Origin: Basidiobolus meristosporus CBS 931.73
Taxonomy: Eukaryota; Basidiobolomycota; Basidiobolomycetes; Basidiobolales; Basidiobolaceae
DNA: 64,000 nucleotides
Direction of reading: 5' to 3'
Assembly: GCA_002104905.1 (NCBI GenBank)
Contig: MCFE01000088.1
Span: 62,001-126,000 of the forward strand
The position numbers and the translations under genes were made by a program. Positions 34,488-44,469 of the stretch are shown in pieces. The notes under the pieces were generated by a model. It saw only the letters and a list, made by a program, of their open reading frames with translations. It was not told where the DNA came from and searched no databases. Within the stretch, counting starts at the first letter, position 1, and each line of letters opens with the position of its first letter.

Positions 34488-35640
34488 GTTGTGTTGTATT
34501 TTGATTAGTTTGGGGCTTGTTCTACAATGTTGAGGCTAATCAACAATATACAACAACTTTCAGTGTGCTAATACTGAAATAGTTTATTGGGAGTTTGATA
34601 TACTAATAGAAGATAAAATTTTCACTAATATCCTCAATCTTAGGCTCTAAATATACTCTAGGCAGTGTTTCTCACTTCTACAGCAGTGTTCTGACCTTCT
34701 GTTGACTAATGGGTTTATTTACTTTTATAGTAACTTTTCTTTATTTGGAAGTCACTTTCCTTTCTGAGAAAATATTTCCTAATATGGAAATTCTGACCTC
34801 CCCTTTAACATAAAGTGGTGTGTTGTAGAAGTCTCTAAAGGGGTGTCTTTAGAGTAAAGGGGCTCCTTGTAGTGGTCTCTAAAGTGGACTTAATACTAAT
34901 GGGGTGCCTAAAGGGGCTTCTTTAGAGTAAAGGGGTTTCTTAGCAGGGTCTCTAAAGGGGTCTTTAGACTAAAGGGGTGTCTAAAGGGATGTCTTTAGAG
35001 TAAAGGGTCTCTTAGAGAGGACTTTTCCAACAGAAAAGTGGTAGTTTCTTGTAGAACTTAGATTGGATTCTTGTGAGCTTTGCAGTTTCTTTACTGATGT
35101 GGTACCAATCAAAGTCAGAATACTCAACAGTGCAAGTGATGCAGGGGAAGTCTTATAACCTTTAAACTTGTGATTGTAGTGTCAAGATTCTGGAAAGAGA
35201 GGCTCCCTTTTATTTTTCAGCTGGGCAAGTCATATATATGATATTTCTGAAGGATCAAAGTTTTTGGGTGATTGTGCAAGCAATACAAATGATACAAAGC
35301 TAAAATGTTGCAGTGGTGCAGATTAGACATAGGTGCAGCACCTGTGAAAACTTCACATGATTTGATTGGCCGGTTCAAAAGCTACATGTGATCAAAGTCA
35401 CCATAGTAATCCTAGCAATAGTGGCCTAGTATACATAATAATTGGACTCTTTTGGTAATAACTCCTTAAGTACTGCTTCAAATGAGCTGTAATTTGAGAT
35501 ATGTGTTGGCTACTGCATGTCCTGTATGACATAATATTCTTGGGTGGATTGCTTGTCAGGGTCTGGAGTACTTGTCCTTCAAAGTTGGAATTTCTTAACC
35601 TTTCACTTGTGTGATACAAACCTTGCAAATAGATATTATT
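34488..35640. mobile_element. Unclassified 1.15-kb insertion in copia integrase
   Basis: The flanks on both sides are copia integrase about 80 bp apart in the intact element. The inserted sequence starts with an imperfect inverted repeat (GTTGTATTTTGATTAG at about 34,493 and its complement at about 34,536-34,555), which could fold as a hairpin. It contains the minisatellite at 34,836-35,020. No coding domain was recognised. It may be a solo LTR of another family or a non-autonomous element; ends and target duplication could not be fixed. Confidence 0.4.
34836..35020. repeat. Degenerate minisatellite, TCTAAAGGGG type
   Basis: Alternating blocks of (T)CTAAAGGGG(T) and TCTTTAGAGTAAAGGG recur about eight times with variable spacing. 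The motif is partly self-complementary (CTTTAGAG/CTCTAAAG). Confidence 0.7.
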
Positions 35641-36896
35641 GCAGAATGCTTTGTGATCCTACTTCACAGGAGGCATGGTACGGACATAGACCAAGTGCCA
35701 AACATTTAGGAATATCTGGGTGTGCAGCATATGCCAAGAAACTGCCTGGAAGTCAGTTAAATATGAGCCAAAAAGTGTAAAATGTATATCTTTGGACTAC
35801 TAAAACAAGAGTAAGATACACAGACTCTACAATACCAAGGCAAAGAGGCTGCTCAAGACCAGGTATATGGCACTTGATGAGAATTTAAATTTCTTGCAAA
35901 AAGTGATAGCAAATAATGATAAAATTCTGATCACAAGTCTACAAATAGTTTGGATTGAATAAGAACAAAGCAATGAAATCTTTTCACTCCAGAGAGCTCA
36001 ATAACCATGGATCAGCTTGAATCAGTGCCCAGAAATATGCCAGAAGTGATTATTCAAGTATTGCAAACCTGGAGAACCAACTGCACCAGACAAAGCTCAA
36101 TTTCTATTTCAATGAGGGTACCAACTTAGCCTATGCCTATTCAGTCCTTGTTGATAACCCCCAGACTGTAAAGGAGGTCCTAAATGGCCCCCAGATAAAG
36201 TCCTGTAGATCTGTAAAGACTGAGGAGTATCATACCCTGATGGAAAGTCCAACCTGGGACTTGGTCAAGTTACCAATCAACCAAAAATCAATTGGATACA
36301 GATAGGTTTTCCACACAAAAGAAAAGGATGATGGTACAATTGAAAGATATAAAGAAAGATGGATGGCCAACAAATATTCTTAAAGGAAACAATGTGACAA
36401 TACTGTGATCTTTACAGCAGGAGCCAAGCTTGACTCTGTCAAATAATATTGGCTGTAGCAGCCAAATATAACTTTTTATGCATCATATAGATTTAAAAGC
36501 TGCATTTTCAAATGGAGAGCTTGGTGAGGATTTGTATATAGACCTGCTTAATGAGTGTTTTGACCAATATAGCCCAGGTTTGGTTTGTAGGCTGAGAAGA
36601 TATTTACATGGTGTTAATCAATCTCAAAGCATCTAGAATTGCAAGATAGATTCTGATTTGAAATCATTAAGCTTCCAATGGAGTAATGCTGATCATAGTA
36701 TGTACAATAAGACAGATAAAGCAAATCCAACTCTATTAGCTCTATACATGGATAATCTTATTATAGTCACCAATAGCCCAGAAACTCTGGATGAAACTAT
36801 ATCCAGCCTTTCTTAGGAGCTCAAGATGTCCAATCTAGGAGAGCTCAGCTGCTACTTAGGCATAAAGTTCTCCATTGACAGAAGTACCTTGACTAT
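35641..36896 (+). pseudogene. Older copia relic, integrase end to RT
   Basis: It resumes at the WYGHRPS block (about 35,675) and runs through the integrase C-terminus, the linker and RT (YMDN for YVDD near 36,745). It ends at about 36,896, where LTR sequence starts. Stops and indels are frequent. Confidence 0.75.
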
Positions 36897-37116
36897 TGTT
36901 GTAATTATTGAGTTGTCACCAAAATATTTATGCTAACTTAGTCACATATATCATATACTGTGATTAGCATTCTGCCCTGACCAGATTTCTTGTTGGGACT
37001 TACTTAGAATATTTTCACCAAATTGTCAGGTACCCATATTATTATTTTTCTCAAAGTTGTCCAAAAGTCCCCAAGCTTTGCACACATATTCTTGGGATCT
37101 TCCTTAACAAACTCTA
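36897..37116 (+). repeat. Truncated copia LTR (plus)
   Basis: The first about 220 bp of a diverged copia LTR, cut by the next LTR. The remaining 130 bp are not found after it. Confidence 0.65.
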
Positions 37117-37465
37117 TGCTGTAAGAGTCTTGGAGATATTGGAAGTGATTGGGAGGACAAGTAGGTCATGTGGTTTTCACTTAATGATTTATTGAATGTA
37201 AAAGTAGTATTAATACTTTTACATGGTCTTGGTATTACAAACACGTAGAATAGGTTACAAAAGGTCCCAAGAGCATGTGTGCAAAGTTTGGGGCTGTTTG
37301 GACAACTTTGAGAATTTTCATGTTCTGAGTACCTGGTATTTTGGTGAGAATATTCTAAGTAAATCCCAACAAGGAATTGGGTCAGTATTCTCTAGGATTT
37401 GAAGGTAATGATCTAAGTGACTAATTTAGCTGAATATTTAGGTGGAAATACAAATTTTTACAAGA
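37117..37465 (-). repeat. copia solo LTR (minus)
   Basis: Exactly 349 bp long, TGCTGTAAGAG to TTTTTACAAGA, in minus orientation. I find no matching 5-bp flanks (CTCTA and ATTTT). Confidence 0.85.
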
Positions 37466-37946
37466 ATTTTGACACTTGGCTTCAATTTTGAAGATCTACT
37501 ATCAAGGACTATGACACTAAATAGCTATTATAATGCATTGAGTATTAGTAATTTGAGCTTATACATATACAACATTGTATTTGGGAGTCAGCTTGGGTAA
37601 AATTAATAGAGAAATACATATGCATTAGCACATAAGGTCTGGATATATTGATTTGGATAAGTTAGCTCACTGATTGGCCTCTTTGCAGAGGTCAGGATGT
37701 CAAATATGGTTAAGCACAGTGACTACTTGGCGATACAGCTCTCTGTAAATATATGCACCCAACATCCTGGTCCATATGCTTCAGAAGTACCAATTGAGTA
37801 TTAGAAGTTGGCATCTATTCATTTGGGAGCCAGCCTTATCCTGATCACAATCAGCTAAGCCAAGATAGCTTGAAATTATCTAAAATCCCCTTACTATTCT
37901 ATGACCAGAGGCTTATCATATATTATGCTTTGAGCATGGGTGTAGT
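37466..37946 (+). pseudogene. Unknown segment, then copia RT/RNase H relic
   Basis: 37,466-37,690 was not recognised. 37,690-37,946 is a strongly diverged copia RT to RNase H junction (compare 32,350-32,640). Confidence 0.5.
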
Positions 37947-38295
37947 TGCTGTAAGAGTCTTGGAGATATTGGAAGTGACTGGGAGAACAAGTAGATTATG
38001 TGGTTTTCACTTACTGATTTGTTAAATGTAAAAGTAGCAATTATACTTTTACATGGTCTTGGCATAACAGACACTTAGAATAGGCTTACAAAGGTTGCAA
38101 GAGCATGTATGTAAAATTTGGGGCTGTTTAGACAACTTGGAATATTTTCACCAAAACATCGGGTACCCAGAACATGAAAATTAGAAAAGTAAATTGCAAC
38201 AAGGAATTTGGTCAGTATTCTATAGAATTTGTAGGTAATGATCTAAGTGACTAAGTTAGATGAATATTTAGGTGGAATTCCAAATTTTTACAATA
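37947..38295 (-). repeat. copia solo LTR (minus) with internal inversion
   Basis: A 349-bp LTR in minus orientation, TGCTGTAAGAG to TTTTTACAATA. Bases 38,141-38,182 are inverted relative to every other copy in the window. Confidence 0.85.
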
Positions 38296-38721
38296 AAAAC
38301 CCCTTTAGAAATATCCCTTTCTTTATTCTAAAGGAGCATTTTCATGCAATTCATGAAATCAACTAATTGCAGCTCTCCTTACTACACAAGCAGAGTATAT
38401 GTCTGTCCATGAGTCTACAAAAAAAGCGACATGTCTAAGAAAGCTATTATAAAAGTAAACTAATCTTTCCTCTACCACTATATTTCTGAATAATCAAGAG
38501 TGTACTCCATGAAGTAGAAGTTGAATTTGTATACTAGAACTAAGCACATAAATATTAGGCATCATTTCATTTAGGATGCTATGGAGGATAACTTAGCTAG
38601 CTTACTATCCTACTGATGAATCAATTGCAGATATATATACAAAGCCCCTATCTAGAGACAAGTTTGGATATCTAAGATCACAATTAGCCCTAGTTAACAT
38701 GAATATCTTGTTGAGTGGGAG
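38296..38721 (+). pseudogene. Older copia relic, RNase H and 3' end
   Basis: The end of copia pol with stops, including the ADI.TKPLSRDK-like segment, then the GAGTGGGAG tract. No 3' LTR follows: unique DNA begins at about 38,722. Confidence 0.75.
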
Positions 38722-39303
38722 TGTTCAGTTTGAATGATATCCTGGAAAGCCTGGATTGACCAAAACAAAAAATCCATCGCGGGGACATTGGCATGGTTTG
38801 AATCAACGTTGGCGGCGGCACTGAGTTGCGCAAGACGATCATATTTTCATGAGGTTGTCTCTCCTCAGGCGCCATATTCGTCTCAGTGGCGTTTATGCAA
38901 CGCCAGTTAGAATACAAATGAAATCGAAGGGAGGTATATGCTACTCACCAAAGGCATTCCACTCATCGGCGGCTGTATAGCCCAGGGCGGGGAGTTCAGT
39001 CCAGACGAGATAGCCCTCATTTTTCATCTGCTTGCCCGTCGCTGGTCTTTATCTTTCAGAGCTGGGTGACGAAGTCAACGCATGGCAATCTCGATCAGGA
39101 ACGACGCACTCAGTTGGTATAGCCGCTAATTCATGGAATGGATAATACACCAGGTGAAAGTAAAATCGAAATCTGAAGTCGATCACGCACCTATGTTGGT
39201 CATTGAACCGGATTACTAACTCGGTTAGCAAAGGTTGTGGCATTGTCATCTTGGACGTGATTGAACCGGCATGTGGCACAAACATGGGTAGTAGTGGAAG
39301 CAA
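38722..39303 (-). pseudogene. Possible host gene remnant cut by the transposon edge
   Basis: The minus strand has gene-like features at moderate GC: an ATG at 39,027 opens MKNEGYLVWTELPALGYTAA and reaches a good splice donor (GGTGAGT at about 38,948), and a second open stretch downstream (MAPEERQPHENMIVLRNSVP) runs into the copia end and stops there. The phase between the two pieces is not resolved, and 39,049-39,303 is another open stretch of unclear status. I do not recognise the protein. Confidence 0.25.
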
Positions 39304-39855
39304 TTACTGTATTTAAGCCGCCCTACAAACCGCCCTACAAACCGCTATTGTGAGCGCTTTGATCAAATCTTACTATATTTAAGCAACCATGTTGGGCCTA
39401 ATTTACGACGCATAAAAGTGCATGGGATTGGTTAGACTCCGATGTGACAATTCAGAAGGGAGGTTAGGCCACGATACACTGACCCATTTCATATAATATG
39501 ATGAAGTCACCTGGCTGGCTGAGGTAACGGGTTACCGATTGAATGTGAGAAGAAATGGAATTCGTGGGATTCACTCGTTCATGTACATATTTATTCCACC
39601 TTGAGAAGGAAGTTTATCCTGGTTACGAATCAGCCATAGATAAGGTGTCAACGAGGGAGAATCAGTCGGGTTGAACAAATACATAACATCACCACAGGAA
39701 TTCCTGATGAGAATAATTCACACGTTCGCAAATTCATTCGTCTCCTAGATGAATCACCCCTACGCTCACAATCACACCCACCTCCGCATCCATCTGTGGA
39801 ATATAAGAAGCCATGATGCCCCCTCCTCTCCTTGCTTCTACACCAATTCGAGATT
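39304..39855. other. Intergenic region and carrier promoter
   Basis: No gene seen. It includes a short tandem duplication of ACCGCCCTACAAA (about 39,318-39,345). The last 60 bases before the carrier start are C/T-rich, as often near fungal transcription starts. Confidence 0.5.
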
Positions 39856-41095
39856 ATGAATCCCCCAACTGCACCTGTGGAAAAGAAAAACTTCTTTCAG
39901 GAACATGAGACATTCTCTCGATTTGCCTTTGGTGGTTTAGCTTGTACAAGTGCCGCTTTAGTCACCAACCCGGTGGACGTATTGAAAGTCCGTTTACAAC
40001 TAGTTGGAGAGCGTACCCATCATCCAGCCGGGACCTCAGCCACCTTAAACCACGCCACTCCCCACAGCACCTTTTCCCCACCTATAGCACGTTCCAGCAC
40101 CACAATTCCCATCAACGGCACCATACCCGTCATCCCCCTGAACACAAAGCCCGTTGGAGGTGGTGCGTTCAGTCGTTTAAACCAGGCACGACTTTTGTTA
40201 GTTCAAGAGGCAGGCAGCGGATTTGGGTTCTTATACAAAGGGCTGACCCCCGCTCTGCTACGGGAGGGAACCTACTCCACTATCAGGTATAGTATAAGAA
40301 AGTCCGTGTCACCCAGAGTCTTGGTGTTGAACTAACATGAGTTTTCAGAGTTGGGCTCTATGAAACGTTCAAGCATTTCCTTGTCACCCCCGATGCACAA
40401 GATAAGTACCTCCCGCTGTGGAAGAAGATTGTGGCTGGAGGATCGGCTGGAGCCATTGGCTCCGCTATCGCCAATCCAACCGATCTGGTCAAAGGTAGGA
40501 GTATGTTGTGAACGATCAAAGTTGAGCCTCATACTGAGCAGATGTCTAGTCAGGATGCAAGCCAAAACTGGTGCAGTGAAGTACAAATCGACCTTGGACG
40601 CTTTCATTCGTATCTACCGTGACGAAGGAGGAATCCGAGGGCTGTATCGTGGGGTTGGCCCAACGACCCAACGAGCAATTCTGCTAACCTCCTCACAGCT
40701 ACCCAGCTACGATCAATCCAAGCAGATGCTGGTGGGCCTTGGCTACAGAGCGGACTCTATCAACACACACTTTGTAGCATCGTTCATGGCAGGTAACAAC
40801 CCTAGTAGACTCACCTGCACCTCGAGGTCTAGATTCACTGAACCATTTCTTAGGCTTTGTCTGCTCGCTCGTCACCTCGCCAATGGACCTCGTCAAGTCT
40901 AGGCTGATGCTTCAAAGGGATCAGCACAAGTACCGAGGGATTTTGGACTGTGCGTTCCAGACGGTCAAATATGAAGGATTCCTTGGGCTGTACAGGGGCT
41001 TCATGATGAATTGGTTGCGCCTGGGTCCCCACACGATCATCACTTTCCTCATCTTTGAGAAGCTCCGCCACCTCGCTGGCATCAAGCCACTGTGA
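39856..41095 (+). CDS. Mitochondrial carrier, UCP/dicarboxylate type
   Basis: An inner-membrane solute carrier (SLC25 family). Exons: 39,856-40,286, 40,349-40,494, 40,550-40,792 and 40,854-41,095, with introns of 62, 55 and 61 bp, giving 353 residues. The three carrier repeats each show the P-x-D/E-x-x-K/R signature: NPVDVLKVRLQ (about 38-48), NPTDLVKVRMQ (about 186-196) and SPMDLVKSRLM (about 282-292). The last part (GFMMNWLRLGP, ending FEKLRHLAGIKPL) resembles UCP, dicarboxylate and oxoglutarate carriers; the exact substrate cannot be read from the sequence. Odd: the first matrix loop has a Ser/Thr/Pro-rich insert of about 50 residues (51-105), so the protein is longer than the usual 300. 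The start is the Met of MNPPTAP; two upstream ATGs at 39,813 and 39,816 are out of frame. A polyadenylation signal AATAAA is at 41,145. Confidence 0.88.
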
Positions 41096-41710
41096 GCTCG
41101 ACATTTCATCTGTGTACATAACATCGAACCCCATCAATTCAGTGAATAAAGCCGTAGTGAACCACGTGGGATAGAGGTACGAGAGGTGTGTAGGAATCCT
41201 GAATTAGGGGAGATTATCCCTGGCGTAGGAAGGATATTGTCGGAGAGTGACTGTTTATGCATCAGTGGCATTGTTCCGAATCGAAAAGGTGGCGGAAAGC
41301 AGTCATCCGGATGGGAGGGAAATCACCACCAAGGTAGACGATTTGAGCAGATACATGGTTTGAGATGTGCAGGTGCGTAAGAAGGCAGACGACCCCTGGA
41401 ATGGATCCAAGTAATTTCCGAATGTAGCACCGTTTGAAGGTGACCCTATCGGAGGGAATCCCTTGGGCTCACTTAAAAGTCCACCATGCCCCTTCCCATT
41501 GCCAAAGGGTTTTGTGTTTTTGTTCGTAGTCCGAACCACGCCTAATCAACGAACTCAATTTTGAATCTAGTTTTGTTGTTTCTTAATTCTTTAGTAAACC
41601 ATCTCTAACCAACACATGTAAGTACATCTCTATTCCCCCAGCCAACTCTGCGACTAGCTAATCTGGCTTTCTGAACCAGCACCAACTAACGACACCCCAG
41701 AATCGACAAC
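41096..41710. other. Intergenic region
   Basis: It contains the carrier's AATAAA (41,145-41,150) and the promoter of the next gene. A possible 5'-UTR intron runs from GTAAGT (about 41,620) to an acceptor before 41,682. Small open frames here overlap no recognisable protein. Confidence 0.45.
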
Positions 41711-43118
41711 ATGAATGAGACCAAACTTGCGCGTATGCCATCTTTCGAACTATTCGCCGTAAGCCAGGAGATGGAGAAGATCCAGAATGAGAATATTCGA
41801 GTATGAAGCATCCAGCATCTACACAATCCCCCCGCCCAACTCACCCAAACTCCCTCCTTTAGCTGCTGACCCAACTCCAGGAGTTCACCGACACGAACAA
41901 TAGTTTGTTGGAGGAAAACGCCTTTTGCAAAAAGAAATACGCCTCCATTCAGCAGGATGCTCAGAACGCGCGGAATATGTATACTAGATTGGAAACCCAG
42001 CTGTTTATCAGTGATGGTCAATTAGAGGACCTCCGGAAGGAGAATATCGCCCTAGTGCGTCGTTCCAAAGAGATCGAGAAGAAGCTTGAAACAGAAACCA
42101 AGGAAATGGAGCGAGAGAGGCTCTTGACGTCAGAGAAGTTGGCCTCGCTCCAAACGCAGTTGAGAAGGCTCAAGATTCGCTCGGCCCCTCCGCCAGCCAG
42201 AAGCGAAACCGCCGCCAGCCCCTCACCTAAGAGCCCGGTAGATGAGCACAAGGATATCTTTCGAGAGAACACCATCCTGAACAAAACCGTCAAGAGTCAG
42301 GATAAGTTGATTCTTGAGTTGAGAGAGGAGTTGGAGAAATCCAAACAGGCCACCCAATCCGCGGTTTCTCGCTGCCAGGAGTATTCACTGCGGGTCGCTT
42401 CCCTGGAGAGTGAGAAGCAACAGATCAAGCGGGTGAACTTGACCCTGATGGAGGAAAATGAATCTTACCAGGTGTTGTTACACGAGAAGACAATGAGTGG
42501 CAGTTTCATGCTCAATCCGATCTTACAGGTAATTCAATCACTTCCCCTAGTAGAAACCTCAGTTTGTTGATTTTCCTGGCTAGAATCGAATCGACTCCAT
42601 CGAGGATGATGAAGGGGGCTTGGGCTCCTTGGCCAAGGAGATTCTCTCCGCACCCACCTCCCCGACCACCGCCGACTTCGACACCACATACACCATCGAG
42701 AAGCTCAGAGATGACATTGGCGCGTTCAGGGATGAGAATCGCTCCTTGAAAGACGAAAATAAGGCTCTGGCCCTCTACATCAACAAAATCCTGAACCCGT
42801 ATTCTAGAAAGCGGGCAGTTGGAGATTGTCTTAAGCTCGGACTACAAGGCACCCAGCCCAAAGCCTGTCAGTGAAAAGGCACCAACGGAGACCACCAGCG
42901 ATAAGAACCGCGTTTCCTTTGAGGTAAAAGAGGGCACACCCGACCAGAACACCGTTAAAGGTGGAAGATCTAGACGCTCCCACTCCATGAGTCAAAACAC
43001 TCCCACCGCTGGAGGAGTGACTGGCGGTTTTCGCGCGGCCTGGAAGAGAATGAGCGTTAGTGGATGGAAGACCGGATCACTAAATCCAATCAGTGACAGT
43101 GATAATGCAGCTAACTAG
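41711..43118 (+). CDS. Coiled-coil protein, one frameshift
   Basis: Exons: 41,711-41,800, 41,863-42,528 and 42,584-43,118; introns of 62 and 55 bp. The predicted length is about 430 residues if one base is skipped in exon 3. Long heptad-rich stretches (roughly residues 20-150 and 190-250, e.g. LEDLRKENIALVRRSKEIEK) indicate an extended coiled coil, followed by an FRDENRSLKDENKALALYINKIL segment (260-300) and a basic Ser-rich tail ending GWKTGSLNP. The middle block LYINKILNRIL..G..EIVL is like one in uncharacterised fungal coiled-coil proteins; no function is known. The frame breaks at the CCC of 42,796-42,798: reading CGT ATT CTA after AAC restores the conserved block, so one extra C is present. 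Either a sequencing error or a real mutation. Confidence 0.75.
42796..42798 (+). other. One-base frameshift in coiled-coil gene
   Basis: The C triplet seems one base too long. Skipping one C turns NPYSRKR into NRILESGQ and joins the 5' frame to the 100-codon frame that ends at 43,118. Confidence 0.75.
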
Positions 43119-43309
43119 GCAAACATGCTTTACATAGAAGTAGGCCAGAATGATCTACACAGCATCAATGTTTCATCCCTGGAGTAGCCGATCCTCCCTG
43201 AATTTTCGATCACACGTCCAAGTATCCTCATATACCTCGAAGGAACAAGATACATTGTCCCAATAAATGAAAATAGATTTGATGTTTGTTTTGAAAATTG
43301 ATATGTGGG

Positions 43310-43429
43310 TAGCCTCTTGTGAGGCCGAAGAAAAATTGGCGAAGCTCCATTGAATGTTCCCCCTCCACGGAAATCTTTAGTAAAAGGCGAAAGATTTATC
43401 CGACTAAATGAAGAGGGAACTGGAGCGAT
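43310..43429 (-). ncRNA. U5: U5 spliceosomal snRNA, copy A
   Basis: The 120-nt transcript on the minus strand has all U5 hallmarks: the invariant loop I CGCCTTTTACT within an AAATCTTT/AAAGATTT stem, a single-stranded AATTTTTC Sm-protein site, and a GC-rich 3' hairpin (GGCCTC...GAGGC). U5 sits at the catalytic core of the spliceosome (U4/U6.U5 tri-snRNP) and its loop I holds the exon ends. The 5' end is placed at ATCGCTCC by similarity among copies and to known U5; the 3' end is at the last base of the hairpin. It is identical to copy B over 120 nt. Confidence 0.92.
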
Positions 43430-43635
43430 GAAGAAAGCCTTCATTACTAGTTGAAATTTATTAGTGATGAGAAAATGCAGCAATTATGGGATTGATTTTG
43501 TTGGTAGCATATCTCGGAGTCTCTAACAAATCGATCAGTGATGCATATTTTTGATTTCCTGAGGGTCAATTAATCCCACAATCTTTATGGCAGCTCAAGG
43601 TGTATAAATCCGGCCGAATCAATCGTGGAATAGTT

Positions 43636-43755
43636 ATCGCTCCAGTTCCCTCTTCATTTAGTCGGATAAATCTTTCGCCTTTTACTAAAGATTTCCGTGG
43701 AGGGGGAACATTCAATGGAGCTTCGCCAATTTTTCTTCGGCCTCACAAGAGGCTA
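43636..43755 (+). ncRNA. U5: U5 spliceosomal snRNA, copy B
   Basis: Copy B is in the opposite orientation and identical in sequence to copy A by direct reading. The stem-loop I, Sm site and 3' hairpin are intact. A TATA-like GTATAAATCC lies about 35 bases upstream (43,598-43,607). Confidence 0.92.
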
Positions 43756-43868
43756 TTTACCACATCAAATTTCAAACAAATACAAAATATATTTCATGAG
43801 TCGGAAATAAGCCAATTATTCCTTTAAGGTTTGTTAGGATATATTTCAAAAGCCTCAGGATACATCCA

Positions 43869-44190
43869 ATGATATTGAATGCCTTCTGTATCTCAAATAC
43901 AATCAGGGCGAAGGAAAGGGACACTTTTCTTGCACACATTTGAGGAATACGTGAATGCCTTTGTAGCAACTGGCATTTCTTCTAGACACTTAGGTTTTTG
44001 GTACGTAAACTTGATCGGCTAACGATTTTTGGAGATTTAAACAAGAATCATAACTCAAACGATGTTGAATGTTCCCTGTATCTCAAATACAACGGGTGTA
44101 CAAATAGGATTCTTGCATATATTCGACTATTGTTGATGCAAAAAAGTTGTATTCACATCTGCCTTTAGGTTTTGACACGTAGGCAGTGCC
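43869..44190. repeat. Pair of diverged direct repeats between U5 copies
   Basis: 43,869-44,010 and 44,061-44,190 share TGTATCTCAAATACAA, a TTCTTGCA segment and a TTTAGGTTTT...ACGTA segment in the same order. They appear to be an old duplication of intergenic DNA. No coding or RNA gene is seen in them. Confidence 0.45.
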
Positions 44191-44231
44191 TTGTATGGGT
44201 GGATAAACGGTTTGAAGATTGATATGGTAGA

Positions 44232-44351
44232 TAGCCTCTTGTGAGGCCGAAGAAAAATTGGCGAAGCTCCATTGAATGTTCCCCCTCCACGGAAATCTTT
44301 AGTAAAAGGCGAAAGATTTATCCGACTAGATGAAGAGGAAACTGGAGCGAT
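44232..44351 (-). ncRNA. U5: U5 spliceosomal snRNA, copy C
   Basis: Copy C differs from A and B at only two positions, both in the 5' stem (near 44,328 and 44,336). The loop I, Sm site and 3' hairpin are unchanged. The gene is divergent to the acyl-CoA ligase, whose start is 118 bp away, so the two share an upstream region. Confidence 0.92.
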
Positions 44352-44469
44352 GTATCATCGTGATTCATAAATTGGGTTTTTATTCTCAGCGTGTAGTTCG
44401 GGATATTTATGGGAATGGCTCCGATCTTTTCCCAACTCATCTAAATTCAATTCAATTCATGGCCTGTGA

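Noticed and set aside
34836-35020. Possible CRISPR array
   Set aside because: Units are degenerate, without constant-length spacers, and the host is eukaryotic; it is a minisatellite.
37112-37470. Target duplication for the solo LTR at 37,117-37,465
   Set aside because: The 5-bp flanks CTCTA and ATTTT do not match; the LTR probably reached its present context by recombination or its flanks have decayed.
41186-41380. 64-codon ORF between the carrier and the coiled-coil gene
   Set aside because: No start context, no recognisable family, composition like the surrounding non-coding DNA.
42796-42822. Mini-intron to explain the frameshift in the coiled-coil gene
   Set aside because: The only GT...AG options (9 or 20 nt) are too short and give the wrong phase or a stop.
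43130-43483. 117-codon ORF on the minus strand, and its 75-codon relative at 43,600-43,827
   Set aside because: The two share residues only because both read through U5 snRNA copies; the shared block is the translated snRNA, not a protein.
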